Source: Tabrizicola sp.
Lineage (GTDB): Bacteria > Pseudomonadota > Alphaproteobacteria > Rhodobacterales > Rhodobacteraceae
NCBI RefSeq assembly: GCF_022842145.1
Contig: NZ_JALHQD010000002.1
Coordinates: 124,001-188,000, forward strand
Reading direction: 5' to 3'
Length of the DNA: 64,000 nt
The translations under genes and the position numbers were made by a program. Within the stretch, counting starts at the first letter, position 1. Every line of letters starts with the position of its first letter. Below the pieces are notes generated by a model. That model saw nothing but the letters and a program-made list of their open reading frames with translations, did not search any database and was not told the DNA's origin. Below are positions 8,460 to 17,035 of the stretch, piece after piece.

Positions 8460-9428
8460 CTACACTTTGATGTTGGTCATCACCTTCATGTAGATGATGT
8501 TGATGATGAGGAAGGTGATGACGAAGAGAGCGGCCGGAATGTAGGCGGTGGTTTCCTTGACTTCGTCGTAATAGTCCGGCTGCACCACGTTGATCATGAC
8601 CAGGGCTGCGATCGGGAAGCCCGACAGGAACATGCCGGACCACTTCGCCTCGGCCGTGATGGCGGCGACGCGGCGGAAGAGCTTGAAGCGGGCACGGACG
8701 ACCTTGGCGAGACCTTCGAGGATTTCGGCGAGGTTGCCGCCTGATTGCTGCTGGATCGACACGGCGACGGCGAGGAAGCGAAGGTCCTGGCTGTCCATGC
8801 GTTCGGCGAAGGCTTTCAGCGATTCCGACACGTCGCGGCCGTAGGCGGCTTCATCGGCGATGACACCGAATTCGGAGCCCAGGGGATCGGGGATTTCCTT
8901 GGCGACGATGCCGATGGCGGTCGAGAACGGGTGGCCGACGCGCAAGCTGCGGACCATCAGTTCAATGGAGTCGGGCAACTGCTCTTCCAGAAGGCTCATC
9001 CGCTTCTTGGCCGTGCGGTTGACCCAGGTGAAGACGCCGCCGATGCCCATCGCGATACCAAGGGCGACGCGCAGGCCGGTCTCGGCCGCGGTGAAGACCG
9101 AAAGCATCAGGAAGGCAAAGACCGAGAGGACTGCCATGAGGCCGATGAGAGCCTGCGGCGAGAACGCGATGTTTGCCCGCTGCGCCTTCTTGGCCAGCAT
9201 GGAGTAGAGCGGAATGTTCTTCGCGTTCAGGTGCTGGTTCATCTCCTTGCGGAGCTGTTCCAGGACCTGTTCACGGTTGGCATTCTTTTCCAGCAGCGTC
9301 AGGCGGCGGCTGACCCGGCTGTTCAGGCTGATGGATTTACCAAAGACAATCAGATAGATACCGTTGACGATCACGACGACCGCCACGAAGATCATGATAT
9401 AGATCAGGGGTGCTGCGCTGATTTCCAT
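8460..9428 (-). CDS. tadB: Tad secretion system inner-membrane protein TadB
   Basis: A 322-residue F-domain platform protein. Membrane helices lie near 6-28, 95-135 and 265-320, and the F domain includes LPDSIELMVRSLRVGHPF (about 165-182) and QQQSGGNLAEILEGL. The start chosen is the ATG of MEISAAPL; a longer frame of 17 residues would run into tadA. The chosen start lies 5 bp after the tadA stop, matching operon spacing. It pairs with TadC as the base of the pilus motor. Confidence 0.93.
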   Translation of the reverse strand: MEISAAPLIYIMIFVAVVVIVNGIYLIVFGKSISLNSRVSRRLTLLEKNANREQVLEQLRKEMNQHLNAKNIPLYSMLAKKAQRANIAFSPQALIGLMAVLSVFAFLMLSVFTAAETGLRVALGIAMGIGGVFTWVNRTAKKRMSLLEEQLPDSIELMVRSLRVGHPFSTAIGIVAKEIPDPLGSEFGVIADEAAYGRDVSESLKAFAERMDSQDLRFLAVAVSIQQQSGGNLAEILEGLAKVVRARFKLFRRVAAITAEAKWSGMFLSGFPIAALVMINVVQPDYYDEVKETTAYIPAALFVITFLIINIIYMKVMTNIKV

Positions 9429-9433
9429 GGCGG

Positions 9434-10879
9434 TCAGACAATCGGTTCGTAGATGGAGGCCGGCAGGTCGAAGCCCCACTGACGGAAACGGTCGGAGTAT
9501 GATGAACGGATGCCGGTCGCGTTGAAACGGCCGATGATCTTGCCCGAAGGCTCGACCCCCAGGCGTTCGAAGCGGAAGACTTCCTGCATCGAGATGACGT
9601 CGCCTTCCATGCCGGTGATCTCGGTCACCGAGGTCATGCGACGGGTCCCGTCCTGCAGACGGCTGGCCTGCACGAAGAGGTTGACGGCCGAGGCGATCTG
9701 CGACCGCATCGCCTTGAGCGGCATTTCGATGCCGGACATGGCGACCATGTTTTCCAGACGGCTGACGGCGTCGCGCGGGTTGTTCGCGTGGATCGTGGTC
9801 ATCGAGCCGTCGTGGCCGGTGTTCATGGCCTGGAGCATGTCGATGACCTCTTCACCGCGGGTTTCCCCCACGATGATGCGGTCGGGACGCATACGCAGCG
9901 CGTTCCGGAGGCAGTCCCTTTGCGTGACGGCGCCCTTGCCTTCGACGTTGGCCGGGCGGCTTTCCATCCGGCCCACATGGACCTGCTGAAGCTGAAGTTC
10001 GGCCGTATCCTCGATCGTGAGGACGCGTTCGTGGTTGTCGATGAAGGAGGACAGCGCGTTGAGCGTGGTCGTCTTACCGGAACCGGTACCGCCCGAAACG
10101 ATGATGTTCAGACGGCAGGACACGGCGGCCTGGAGGTAGGCGGCCATTTCTTCAGTAAAGGCGCCGAAGCGGACCAGGTCCTCGATCTTCAGCTTGTCCT
10201 TCTTGAACTTACGAATGGACACCAGCGAGCCGTCGACCGCGATCGGCGGGATCATGCAGTTGAAACGGCTGCCGTCCATCAGACGGGCGTCGCAATAGGG
10301 GTTGGATTCGTCGACCCGGCGGCCCACGGCGGAGACGATCTTGTCGATGATGCGCAGAAGGTGGCGTTCGTCGCGGAAGGTGACGTCCGACAGTTCCAGC
10401 TTGCCCGCGCGTTCGATGAAGATGCGCTTGGGACCGTTGACGAGAATATCGTTGATCGTCTCGTCCTTGAGCAGAGGCTCCAACGGACCAAGGCCCATGA
10501 CCTCGTCGTAAAGCTCTTGCGTGAGGGCAAGGCGGTCGTCCTTGTTCAGCGCGACCGACATGTCGTCCAGTGCTTCGGTCGCCAGCGAGCTGATCTCGGT
10601 GCGAAGCTGCTGTTCGCTGGCCGATTCCAGTGCCGAGAGGTTGAGATCTTCAAGCAGGCGCTTGTGGATTTCGACCTTGAGTTCGGTCAGGCGCTCCTTG
10701 CGCTTCTTTTCCTTGTCGGCGACGATGGCTTCGGCCGGCGGGCGCTGCTGGACGGCGGCCTGAACCGGTGCAGCCCGGGCTGCCGCCGCGGTCGTGGTCG
10801 TCGTCGAAGCCGCTGCGGGCGCAGTCCCCATCGTGGGGCGGGCACCGGGCGGCATGTCTTTCTTGAAGCGGCTAAACAC
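9434..10879 (-). CDS. tadA: Tad pilus secretion ATPase TadA (CpaF)
   Basis: A 481-residue cytoplasmic hexameric ATPase of the PulE/VirB11 superfamily that powers Flp pilus extrusion and probably retraction. An Ala/Thr/Pro-rich N-terminal linker (about 15-50) is followed by the helical N-domain, then Walker A GGTGSGKT at 263-270, the Asp box around [11 protein letters not shown], Walker B with [12 protein letters not shown], and the His box around [17 protein letters not shown]. All key motifs are intact. It sits between cpaE and tadB with short gaps. Confidence 0.95.
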   Translation of the reverse strand: MFSRFKKDMPPGARPTMGTAPAAASTTTTTAAAARAAPVQAAVQQRPPAEAIVADKEKKRKERLTELKVEIHKRLLEDLNLSALESASEQQLRTEISSLATEALDDMSVALNKDDRLALTQELYDEVMGLGPLEPLLKDETINDILVNGPKRIFIERAGKLELSDVTFRDERHLLRIIDKIVSAVGRRVDESNPYCDARLMDGSRFNCMIPPIAVDGSLVSIRKFKKDKLKIEDLVRFGAFTEEMAAYLQAAVSCRLNIIVSGGTGSGKTTTLNALSSFIDNHERVLTIEDTAELQLQQVHVGRMESRPANVEGKGAVTQRDCLRNALRMRPDRIIVGETRGEEVIDMLQAMNTGHDGSMTTIHANNPRDAVSRLENMVAMSGIEMPLKAMRSQIASAVNLFVQASRLQDGTRRMTSVTEITGMEGDVISMQEVFRFERLGVEPSGKIIGRFNATGIRSSYSDRFRQWGFDLPASIYEPIV

Positions 10880-10896
10880 TGGTCATTCCCCTTGAA

Positions 10897-12156
10897 TCAG
10901 GCCTTGGCGGTTTCAGCGGCTTTGTTCAAATCGTACAAGGACTTGGCAAGCTTTTGCAGTTCCTTGCGCAGCGGGTTCTTCGCGGCGCTTTCGGAGATGG
11001 GCAGGCCGTGGTCGTTGGCCTGGGTCACCTGTTCGCCGCCATCCGGAAGCTGGACCTCAATGGTGATGTCCAGGCTTTCCGCCATCCGTTTGACGCGCGC
11101 CTTGGCCGACAGATCGGTGAATTTCGGCGCGCGGTTCAACACGTAGCGCACCTTTTCGTGCGGCAGACCTTCGGCTTTGAGCGCGCGGACGAAGCGCAGG
11201 ATGTTCTGCGCCGAGCGCAGGTCAAGCTCCAGCAGGGCGAAGTAGACGTGGCTGCGGGTCAGGATCGCCTCGGTCCAGGCCACCACCGTCGAGGGCATGT
11301 CGACGATGACGAAGTCGAAGTTCGCCTGCGCGGTGTCCAGGATGCGGCCCACGTCTTCGGGCGTGATCATCTCGAGCGGAAGCATGTCGGCAGGCGCGGT
11401 GAAGACGTGCAGCTTTTCGTTGAAGGTCAGCATCGACTTCATCAGCGAGTCGGCGTCGACCGAGGCGGTGTCGGTCAGGATTTCCAGCACGGCTTCCTTG
11501 CGGGGAAGGTCGAGGTAGGTCGCAACCGAGCCGAACTGAAGGTCCAGATCAATGACGCAGACGCGCATCCCTTCGGAGTCGGGGGTCAGCGCCAGTTCCC
11601 AGGCGAGGTTCGCGGCGAAAGTGGTGGCACCGACGCCGCCAGCCATGCCGTGCACCGGCAGGATGACGCCGTTGCGGTCGCCTTTGGCCTTGAAGACCGG
11701 GTTGAACAGGCCGGTATCCGGGTCATAGCCATCGGGCATGACCGGGGCGGGCTTGCGCAAACGCTCGATGGCATCGTGCAGCGAGCCTTCGGGAAGCGGG
11801 TAGGGCACGAAGTCGTCGGCGCCAAGCTTCAGCATCTGGTGCAGGACGGACGGGCTGACCTGGTTGGCGATGAGCAGAACCTTGATCTTCTTGGCCTTGG
11901 CCGCCTTGATCACGTCGTTCATCTTGGACAGTTCGGATTCGTCCTCGCTGTCGACAGCGATGGCGACGAACTGCATCCCGGTGCTGTCCGGCTGCTTGAG
12001 GAAGACCAGCGCATCCTCAAAATTGAGGTCGCCCCAGGCTTCGCCCAGCTCTTGCTCCATGTCGTCGATCAGAAGATCGAATCGCTGCACGTCACGCGAA
12101 ATCGTGCAGGCGAGGATCGGCGCCGGATCGCTTTGTACAGTGGCTTTGCTCGTCAT
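10897..12156 (-). CDS. cpaE: Pilus localisation ATPase-like protein CpaE/TadZ
   Basis: A 419-residue cytoplasmic protein. Residues about 14-135 form a receiver-like domain and 160-400 a MinD/ParA-like domain. The Walker A region is atypical: GMAGGVGATT (170-179) lacks both lysines of the usual KGGVGKT signature, while the Walker B-like region VCVIDLDLQFG is present. TadZ/CpaE proteins place the Tad machine at a cell pole. The missing lysines suggest weak or no ATP hydrolysis, though some TadZ proteins are known to use non-canonical sites. It starts the minus-strand run cpaE-tadA-tadB-tadC with short spacings; 242 bp separate it from the OmpA gene, leaving room for its own promoter. Confidence 0.92.
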   Translation of the reverse strand: MTSKATVQSDPAPILACTISRDVQRFDLLIDDMEQELGEAWGDLNFEDALVFLKQPDSTGMQFVAIAVDSEDESELSKMNDVIKAAKAKKIKVLLIANQVSPSVLHQMLKLGADDFVPYPLPEGSLHDAIERLRKPAPVMPDGYDPDTGLFNPVFKAKGDRNGVILPVHGMAGGVGATTFAANLAWELALTPDSEGMRVCVIDLDLQFGSVATYLDLPRKEAVLEILTDTASVDADSLMKSMLTFNEKLHVFTAPADMLPLEMITPEDVGRILDTAQANFDFVIVDMPSTVVAWTEAILTRSHVYFALLELDLRSAQNILRFVRALKAEGLPHEKVRYVLNRAPKFTDLSAKARVKRMAESLDITIEVQLPDGGEQVTQANDHGLPISESAAKNPLRKELQKLAKSLYDLNKAAETAKA

Positions 12157-12353
12157 CTCGCGTTGCGTCCTTTCGGTACGGGGTTTTTATTGCATGATTT
12201 CCGTGGTTTGACCGGGCGTCCAGCGGGCCGGTGGCACCTGGGGAAATCAGACCCCCAAACTCATCCTATGGTGGGGACCTTGTTCAAGAATGGTGGCGAT
12301 AATTGGGCTAAAAGAGCCTGTTTCTGGGATTATCACTATTCTGGAAACGAAGA

Positions 12354-12374
12354 GGCCGGGCGCAAGGCCCGGCC
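12354..12374 (-). terminator. Hairpin terminator after the OmpA-family gene
   Basis: Perfect 7-bp stem GGCCGGG / CCCGGCC with a 7-nt loop, 25 bp past the stop of the minus-strand OmpA gene, followed in that direction by a pyrimidine-rich but not pure T tract. It would separate the cpaC-ompA unit from cpaE-tadABC. Confidence 0.55.
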
Positions 12375-12398
12375 CCTGATTCATGCTGTAGCCGAGGA

Positions 12399-13049
12399 TC
12401 AGCCGCCAGCACCTGCGTCAGCGCGTTCGCCAAGATGCTCACGCGTGCCGCTGATGATGTAGTCGCGCCAGATGATCTGGGCGTACTTGCCGTTCAGCAC
12501 CAGCGGGTGGCTGCCGACGAACCCCGAAACCTCCGTCACGGTGCGGCGGTTGCGCACCTCGGGGTCCTGGGTCTGGATGATCGGCTGCGTTTCGCCGTAG
12601 GAAACCACCGCCTCGAGCCGCGACCGGCTGATGCCGAGCGAGCTTAGGTAGCTGACGGCGGCCTGGGCCCGACGGAGGCCGAGACGCTGGTTGTAGCTGT
12701 TCGAGCCGACCTTGTCCGTGTGGCCGAAGACGCGGAAGCGAACCTCGGGGAACTGGCGGATGAAGCCGGCTTGCTTGGACAGGATCGCACGGGCTTCGTC
12801 CGACAGCTCGGCGCTGTTGAAGGCGAAGTTGATCGTGTCCGGCACCTCGGCGGCAAAGCGTTCGGCCAGTGCCACGGTGTACGAGATTTCACCCGTCTGG
12901 ATGAGCGTGTTGTTCATCGTGGCGTTGCCGAACTGGCCCTTGTCGACTTCGGAGCCGAGTTCGCGGTCCCAACTGCGGCTGGTATCACCGCAGGAGGCAA
13001 GCGCGAGGAGGGCAGAGGCTGCAAGCAGCTTGGGAAGCATGCGGGTCAT
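12399..13049 (-). CDS. OmpA-family lipoprotein of the tad locus
   Basis: A 216-residue lipoprotein with lipobox LASC (Cys20) and an OmpA/MotB C-terminal peptidoglycan-binding domain at about 70-170 (INFAFNSAELSDEAR, then VFGHTDKVGSNSYNQRLGLRRA). The end carries an unrelated 40-residue extension containing YAQIIWRDYIISGTREHL. It follows cpaC by 4 bp, so it probably anchors the secretin complex to peptidoglycan. Similar OmpA proteins sit at this place in other alphaproteobacterial tad loci. Confidence 0.88.
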   Translation of the reverse strand: MTRMLPKLLAASALLALASCGDTSRSWDRELGSEVDKGQFGNATMNNTLIQTGEISYTVALAERFAAEVPDTINFAFNSAELSDEARAILSKQAGFIRQFPEVRFRVFGHTDKVGSNSYNQRLGLRRAQAAVSYLSSLGISRSRLEAVVSYGETQPIIQTQDPEVRNRRTVTEVSGFVGSHPLVLNGKYAQIIWRDYIISGTREHLGERADAGAGG

Positions 13050-13053
13050 CTCC

Positions 13054-14415
13054 TTACTCCATCACATAGCCGTAGGACGAGCTGAAGTCCTGGCCGGCAA
13101 CTTCGGCGGCGGCACCCTTCTTCGGGCTGCCGGCCACTTCGCCGAACAGGAACAACTCGCGTTCCGTCGGGATGCGAACCCGGTCGGTCGGCAGGGCCAG
13201 CGCCTCGCCCGCCACCGGAGTGACGAGGTGCGGCGTGACGATGATGACCAGTTCGGTCTGCGAGCGCTGGTATTCGGCACTCCGGAACAAAGCGCCCAGG
13301 ATCGGAACATCGGAGATCCAGGGCAGCTGCGAGTTGTCGTCGCGGAAGTCGTCCTGCAGAAGGCCGGCGATCGCGAAGCTTTCTCCGTCGCGCATTTCGA
13401 CGGTTGTCGAGGTTTCGCGGCGTTTGAAGGCGTCGATCTGGAAGCCATCGATAGCGATACCGTTCGCCGGGTCGATGGACGATACGGCCGCGTCGATCGT
13501 CAGGTTGATGATGTCCTGATCGACGACAACGGGCGTGAAGTTGAGTTCGACGCCAAAGGGTTTGTATTCCACCGTGATGGTGTCGTCATCCTGCGAGACT
13601 GGCACGGGATATTCGCCACCGGCCAGGAACTTGGCTTCCTGACCAGAGAGCGCTGTCAGGTTGGGTTCGGCCAACGTGCGCACCATGCCTTTGCTCTCGA
13701 GTGCCTCGAGAGTGACCTGGAAGGCGAGATCGCCGATGCCGAAGCCGATTCCGACCCCGCCAGTCGCGCTCGACAGACCAGACCCGCCGATCGCGAGGAA
13801 GTTTCCGTCCGATCCGGCACCCTGGGCGCGGAACGACCCGCCAAGAGCCTTGGTGACCGAACGGTTCATTTCGGCGAAGCGGACTTTCAGCATAACCTGC
13901 TGCGTGCCGCCCACGACCATCAGGTTCGAGACCCGATCTGGCGCGTAGCGGTTTGCCAGGTCAAGTGCACGGTCCAGCTTGGCGGTCGAGGAGACCTGAC
14001 CCGACAGCACGATGCCGTCGTTGGCGGTCCGGACCTCGATGTTCTCGCCGGGCAGGATCTGCTGCAGACGCTCCTTGAATTCGGCGATGTCGGGCGTGAC
14101 ATGCACGTCGACGTTCGAGATCAGTTGCCCCTCGGGCGACAATAGCGTGAGGGTCGTGCGCCCGGGTGCCTTGCCCAGAACGTAGATGGAGCGGTCGGAC
14201 AGCGTCGAGATATCCGCGATGCCCGGGTTCGCGATCGAGAGTTCCGCGAAGGGAACATCGCTTTCGACGACAACGGCCCGGTTCATCGGAACGTTGAGTG
14301 CTTCGGATGCCTGGCCCTGCAGAACGCGCAGGACTTCGGCAGAGACCGGTGTCAGCGCCGTCGATGCGAGAGCCGCACCAATGTACGCTGCAGTCAGAAT
14401 TCGTTTCATGTTCAT
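13054..14415 (-). CDS. cpaC: Outer-membrane secretin CpaC/RcpA
   Basis: A 453-residue secretin with an N-terminal signal peptide (cleavage predicted after PVSA) and a pilus-secretin N domain with the BON-like region LKERLQQILPGENIEVRTA. The secretin core spans about 200-420, including VEYKPFGVELNFTPVV and the QTELVIIVTPHLV motif. It forms the outer-membrane channel for Flp pili. I chose the ATG with an AAAGGG site 8 nt upstream; a start 7 codons earlier lacks a good ribosome site. It is separated from cpaB by a terminator, so it is probably driven from its own promoter or by readthrough. Confidence 0.93.
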   Translation of the reverse strand: MNMKRILTAAYIGAALASTALTPVSAEVLRVLQGQASEALNVPMNRAVVVESDVPFAELSIANPGIADISTLSDRSIYVLGKAPGRTTLTLLSPEGQLISNVDVHVTPDIAEFKERLQQILPGENIEVRTANDGIVLSGQVSSTAKLDRALDLANRYAPDRVSNLMVVGGTQQVMLKVRFAEMNRSVTKALGGSFRAQGAGSDGNFLAIGGSGLSSATGGVGIGFGIGDLAFQVTLEALESKGMVRTLAEPNLTALSGQEAKFLAGGEYPVPVSQDDDTITVEYKPFGVELNFTPVVVDQDIINLTIDAAVSSIDPANGIAIDGFQIDAFKRRETSTTVEMRDGESFAIAGLLQDDFRDDNSQLPWISDVPILGALFRSAEYQRSQTELVIIVTPHLVTPVAGEALALPTDRVRIPTERELFLFGEVAGSPKKGAAAEVAGQDFSSSYGYVME

Positions 14416-14573
14416 GTGATCTGCCCTTTCGACCACGCCTCGTTTGGGTCTTGAATGCCCTTATGTCCGGGGAGAATGACCCAGTGCCGCTTTTTTTGCA
14501 AGAATCAATGCTTTGGGGGAAGTTGTTGATGTGGATAAACTGCAACACGTCGCAACGGATTGAAAAATGAATA

Positions 14574-14604
14574 GGGCGCGGCCCCATATAATGTGGCCGC
14601 GCCC
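14574..14604 (-). terminator. Rho-independent terminator after cpaB
   Basis: Perfect 10-bp stem GGGCGCGGCC / GGCCGCGCCC around an 11-nt AT-rich loop, 20 bp beyond the cpaB stop. In the minus direction it is followed by TATTCATTTTTC, a good T-rich tail. It probably ends the pilin-cpaB transcript, with partial readthrough to cpaC. Confidence 0.75.
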
Positions 14605-14624
14605 GACGCCAATTGGATAGCAGT

Positions 14625-15485
14625 TCAGTTCTTGCAGGGGATCACGACATCGGTGTCCACCAGCACGCCGCCACTGCGCTGCTTGGCGTAGCACACTTTC
14701 TGTTCGATCACCGGAGCCACCACTTCGGGGGCGACTTCGACGATGCCGAGCATGGATTTGGTGTCGGTCTCGACGGTGCCCTCGATGGTTTCCGTGGCAT
14801 CCATCGCCAACGACAGGGTCAGTTCGCCCGTTGCCTGGGCCTGGGCCAGACGGGCCACCTGCTCGGGCGTTGCAGCGACCGTTACCGTCTGCGCAACAGT
14901 GTCCGAGGAGATCTGACCCTCGTTCAGTGCGTTGTCCACCGCGATGACTTGGACGGCGTTTTCGATCTGGCGCGTGATCCGGCCTTCATATCCGGGGACG
15001 CTGCCTGTCCACAGGATGTCGATGAAGTCGTCCGGCTTCACGAAGTTCGAAACACCCGAATCCATACCGACTCGGATTGCAAAGGCGCGCTTGCCCTTTT
15101 CCAGCTTGGAGGTGAGGCTTGCCAACTGTCCCGGTTCGGTCACCCGGCTGGCGAGGACGGGCTCGAATGCTTCGGTCGAGCGCATGATATAGCGCGGGCC
15201 ATCGGCATTTGGCGGGAAGAGTTTTTCCTTCTCGCGGAAGATTTCCTTCGGCAGGGATTTTTCTGGCCAGTAGATCAGCTGGACGTCGCCTTCCGCGAGA
15301 GCATCGCCATAGCCTTTTGCCTTTGCAAAGACGTAGACTTCGACCAGCTTTCCGGCATTGGCGTTGAAAGACCGCTCTTGCTCAAGGGCGGTTTCAAGGT
15401 CCGACATGTAGCCCTGGATCATATAGACGGCCACACCGGCCAGGCCCATGCCAACCAGAAGGACCAATGCAAATACTGCTCTCAT
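14625..15485 (-). CDS. cpaB: Flp pilus assembly protein CpaB/RcpC
   Basis: A 286-residue protein with one N-terminal membrane anchor (about 5-25) and a periplasmic SAF/RcpC domain (about 45-250; SRVTEPGQLASLTSKLEKG and FVKPDDFIDILWTGSVPG are typical). CpaB/RcpC is a periplasmic component that supports the secretin and pilus stability. Two late cysteines (in KVCYAK and VIPCKN) could form a disulfide. Upstream lie 357 bp without a gene (15486-15842), in which I see only the pilin terminator. Confidence 0.9.
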   Translation of the reverse strand: MRAVFALVLLVGMGLAGVAVYMIQGYMSDLETALEQERSFNANAGKLVEVYVFAKAKGYGDALAEGDVQLIYWPEKSLPKEIFREKEKLFPPNADGPRYIMRSTEAFEPVLASRVTEPGQLASLTSKLEKGKRAFAIRVGMDSGVSNFVKPDDFIDILWTGSVPGYEGRITRQIENAVQVIAVDNALNEGQISSDTVAQTVTVAATPEQVARLAQAQATGELTLSLAMDATETIEGTVETDTKSMLGIVEVAPEVVAPVIEQKVCYAKQRSGGVLVDTDVVIPCKN

Positions 15486-15792
15486 TTCTACCCTCTACTT
15501 GCTGGGAGCGACCCTGGGAGTGACCCCGGCGCCCCGCGCTTCTAGTGTTGTGGGGCCGCCCGTTGCAAGTTTGCAGGCGGGGTGCCCCGAATTGGTGGCT
15601 GGATCTGTCATGGTTGTGGGGAACGGGGCCAAAACCTTCAGCGCCTGGTGTTCCGCAACCGCGACGGGCGATCCGTGACTGGTGCAGCTTCGCTGTCGAA
15701 TGCGGCGAAAGTTTAACGGATGTCGGGCTACAATCTTGCATTCCCGGGGGGACTGTTTCACGAACCTGCGACACATGGTCTTGGAATTGGAA

Positions 15793-15820
15793 AGGCCGCG
15801 CCTCGGGTGAGGCGCGGCCT
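15793..15820 (-). terminator. Rho-independent terminator after pilin gene 1
   Basis: Perfect 12-bp GC-rich stem (15793-15804 with 15809-15820) and a 4-nt loop, 22 bp past the pilin stop. The minus-strand tail is CCTTTCC, a modest T run. The nearly matching element after pilin gene 2 suggests that it came with the gene duplication. Such hairpins usually let the short pilin message accumulate in excess over the assembly genes. Confidence 0.75.
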
Positions 15821-15842
15821 AAGAAACGTGCGACCCGGAAAA

Positions 15843-16046
15843 TCAGCAGGTGGCGGCGTTGTTCTGCTCGAGGCAGGCCTGAGCAGCGGCGAGCTCGCCG
15901 TTGATTGCCTCGGCGAGGTTCGACACGGCCGGGCGGACCCAGTTGAAGATGAGCAGGCCGAGGCCCACGACGGCAGCGGTCAGAACGACCCAGTCAACAG
16001 TCACGGCGCCGGCTTCGTCTTTCAGGAAAGCGGAAATCTTGGTCAT
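15843..16046 (-). CDS. flp: Flp-type pilin, copy 1
   Basis: A 67-residue type IVb prepilin. A 13-residue leader ending in KDEAG is followed by a hydrophobic helix AVTVDWVVLTAAVVGLGLLI; cleavage is expected between Gly13 and Ala14. At +5/+6 it has Asp18-Trp19, where classical Flp pilins have Glu-Tyr. The tail carries Cys58 and Cys67, a likely disulfide pair. Residues 6-46 are identical to the second pilin and only the tail differs. It lies in tandem with that copy at a 648-bp period, including the upstream region. It is probably the pilus subunit or a minor subunit of the Tad machine encoded downstream. Confidence 0.88.
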   Translation of the reverse strand: MTKISAFLKDEAGAVTVDWVVLTAAVVGLGLLIFNWVRPAVSNLAEAINGELAAAQACLEQNNAATC

Positions 16047-16080
16047 GATCTTGTCCCTATCTTAGGTGTGTTTACCTGTG

Positions 16081-16183
16081 TCTCAACCGCTGCGATCCAG
16101 GCCGTAGCATCTGCCTTCGTCGGTCGGTATGACAACCATATGGCGGGGCAATCGTGGCAGGAGTTTGGACGACGTGAGTTTTT
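16081..16183 (-). promoter_or_regulatory. Conserved upstream block of pilin gene 1
   Basis: About 100 bp matching the region upstream of pilin gene 2. Shared words on the plus strand are TCAACCGCT, TCGGTATGA, CATAT and CGTGGCAG-N-AGTTTGGACGAC, ending about 127 bp from the start codon (about 122 bp in copy 2). This conservation outside coding DNA suggests a shared promoter and long 5' leader, though I cannot assign a clear -35/-10 pair. The rest of the 16047-16490 gap is AT-richer (around 16215-16250) with no gene. Confidence 0.55.
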
Positions 16184-16440
16184 TCTGGGCCAGACAACTG
16201 TTGGGCTGACAATCCGATAAGAGATTGTAATATATAGTAATAATCTTGAGCTTAGACCGCTTCGGCTCCCCACTCGCGCAACTCTGAGGCGAAATCAAGG
16301 TGATCGGACGGCGTTCAAGGCAGCGCGCTGGTGGTTGGGTGCCGGATGGATCGAAAGGGGAACGTCCTGCAACTTCTGGGCGCATCCGCCACCCGTTGGC
16401 CAAACCTGGGACCGGTCACTGAACAGAGCGCAAAATGAAA

Positions 16441-16470
16441 CTGGCCGCGCTTCTTTCGAAGCGCGGCCAG
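16441..16470 (-). terminator. Rho-independent terminator after pilin gene 2
   Basis: Perfect 13-bp stem (16441-16453 with 16458-16470), 4-nt loop, 20 bp beyond the pilin stop, followed in the minus direction by TTTCATTTT. This is the strongest terminator in the locus and isolates the second pilin as a monocistronic message. Confidence 0.85.
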
Positions 16471-16490
16471 AGTGGAATATCCTGCAAAGA

Positions 16491-16694
16491 TTAGTCGCAG
16501 GTGACGCCGTTGCTTTCCATGCACGTCTGAGCGGCGGTCAGCTCGGCGTTGATCGATTCAGCCAGGTTCGACACGGCCGGGCGGACCCAGTTGAAGATCA
16601 GGAGGCCGAGGCCCACGACGGCGGCGGTCAGAACCACCCAGTCAACGGTCACGGCGCCGGCTTCGTCTTTCAGGAAAGCGGAGAAATTGGTCAT
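16491..16694 (-). CDS. flp: Flp-type pilin, copy 2
   Basis: A 67-residue type IVb prepilin, first gene of the tad locus in transcription order. Leader, cleavage site after Gly13 and helix are the same as copy 1, with Asp18-Trp19 at +5/+6. The tail ends ESINAELTAAQTCMESNGVTCD-like, with Cys58 and Cys66. Bracketed by its own upstream block and a strong terminator, it can be expressed alone at high level. The tail difference from copy 1 could reflect functional divergence (major/minor subunit) or antigenic change. Confidence 0.88.
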   Translation of the reverse strand: MTNFSAFLKDEAGAVTVDWVVLTAAVVGLGLLIFNWVRPAVSNLAESINAELTAAQTCMESNGVTCD

Positions 16695-16724
16695 TTGTCT
16701 GGTCCCTTTCTAAGGTGTCACTTT

Positions 16725-16828
16725 ACTCAACCGCTTCGACATTGGCCTTTGCTGCGCCTTCATCGTTCGGTATGAACACATATAGCCCTTCAAACGTGGC
16801 AGCAGTTTGGACGACATCTGAAGATTTC
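16725..16828 (-). promoter_or_regulatory. Conserved upstream block of pilin gene 2
   Basis: Partner of the block upstream of pilin gene 1, sharing TCAACCGCT (16727-16735), TTCGGTATGA, CATAT and CGTGGCAG-N-AGTTTGGACGAC. The remaining part of the 341-bp gap up to the divergent transglycosylase (to 17035) is AT-rich around 16870-16900 and must hold that gene's promoter too. Confidence 0.55.
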
Positions 16829-17035
16829 AGGCCGGGCGAAAAAACTTGCCGCTTCATGTCCAAGTCACTGATTCCAAATCAAAGAAATTTTAGGAATCTG
16901 TTCACGCTTCCATGCTAGGCCGTGCTTTTTCGGTCAAATCTGGCGGAAATGCCATGATTGGACCGTGAAAGTGCTGGCTGCGCGGAGGGTAACCTGCGAT
17001 TCTCCCGCAAAACAACGAGGCGAGCAGGCCCCGAC

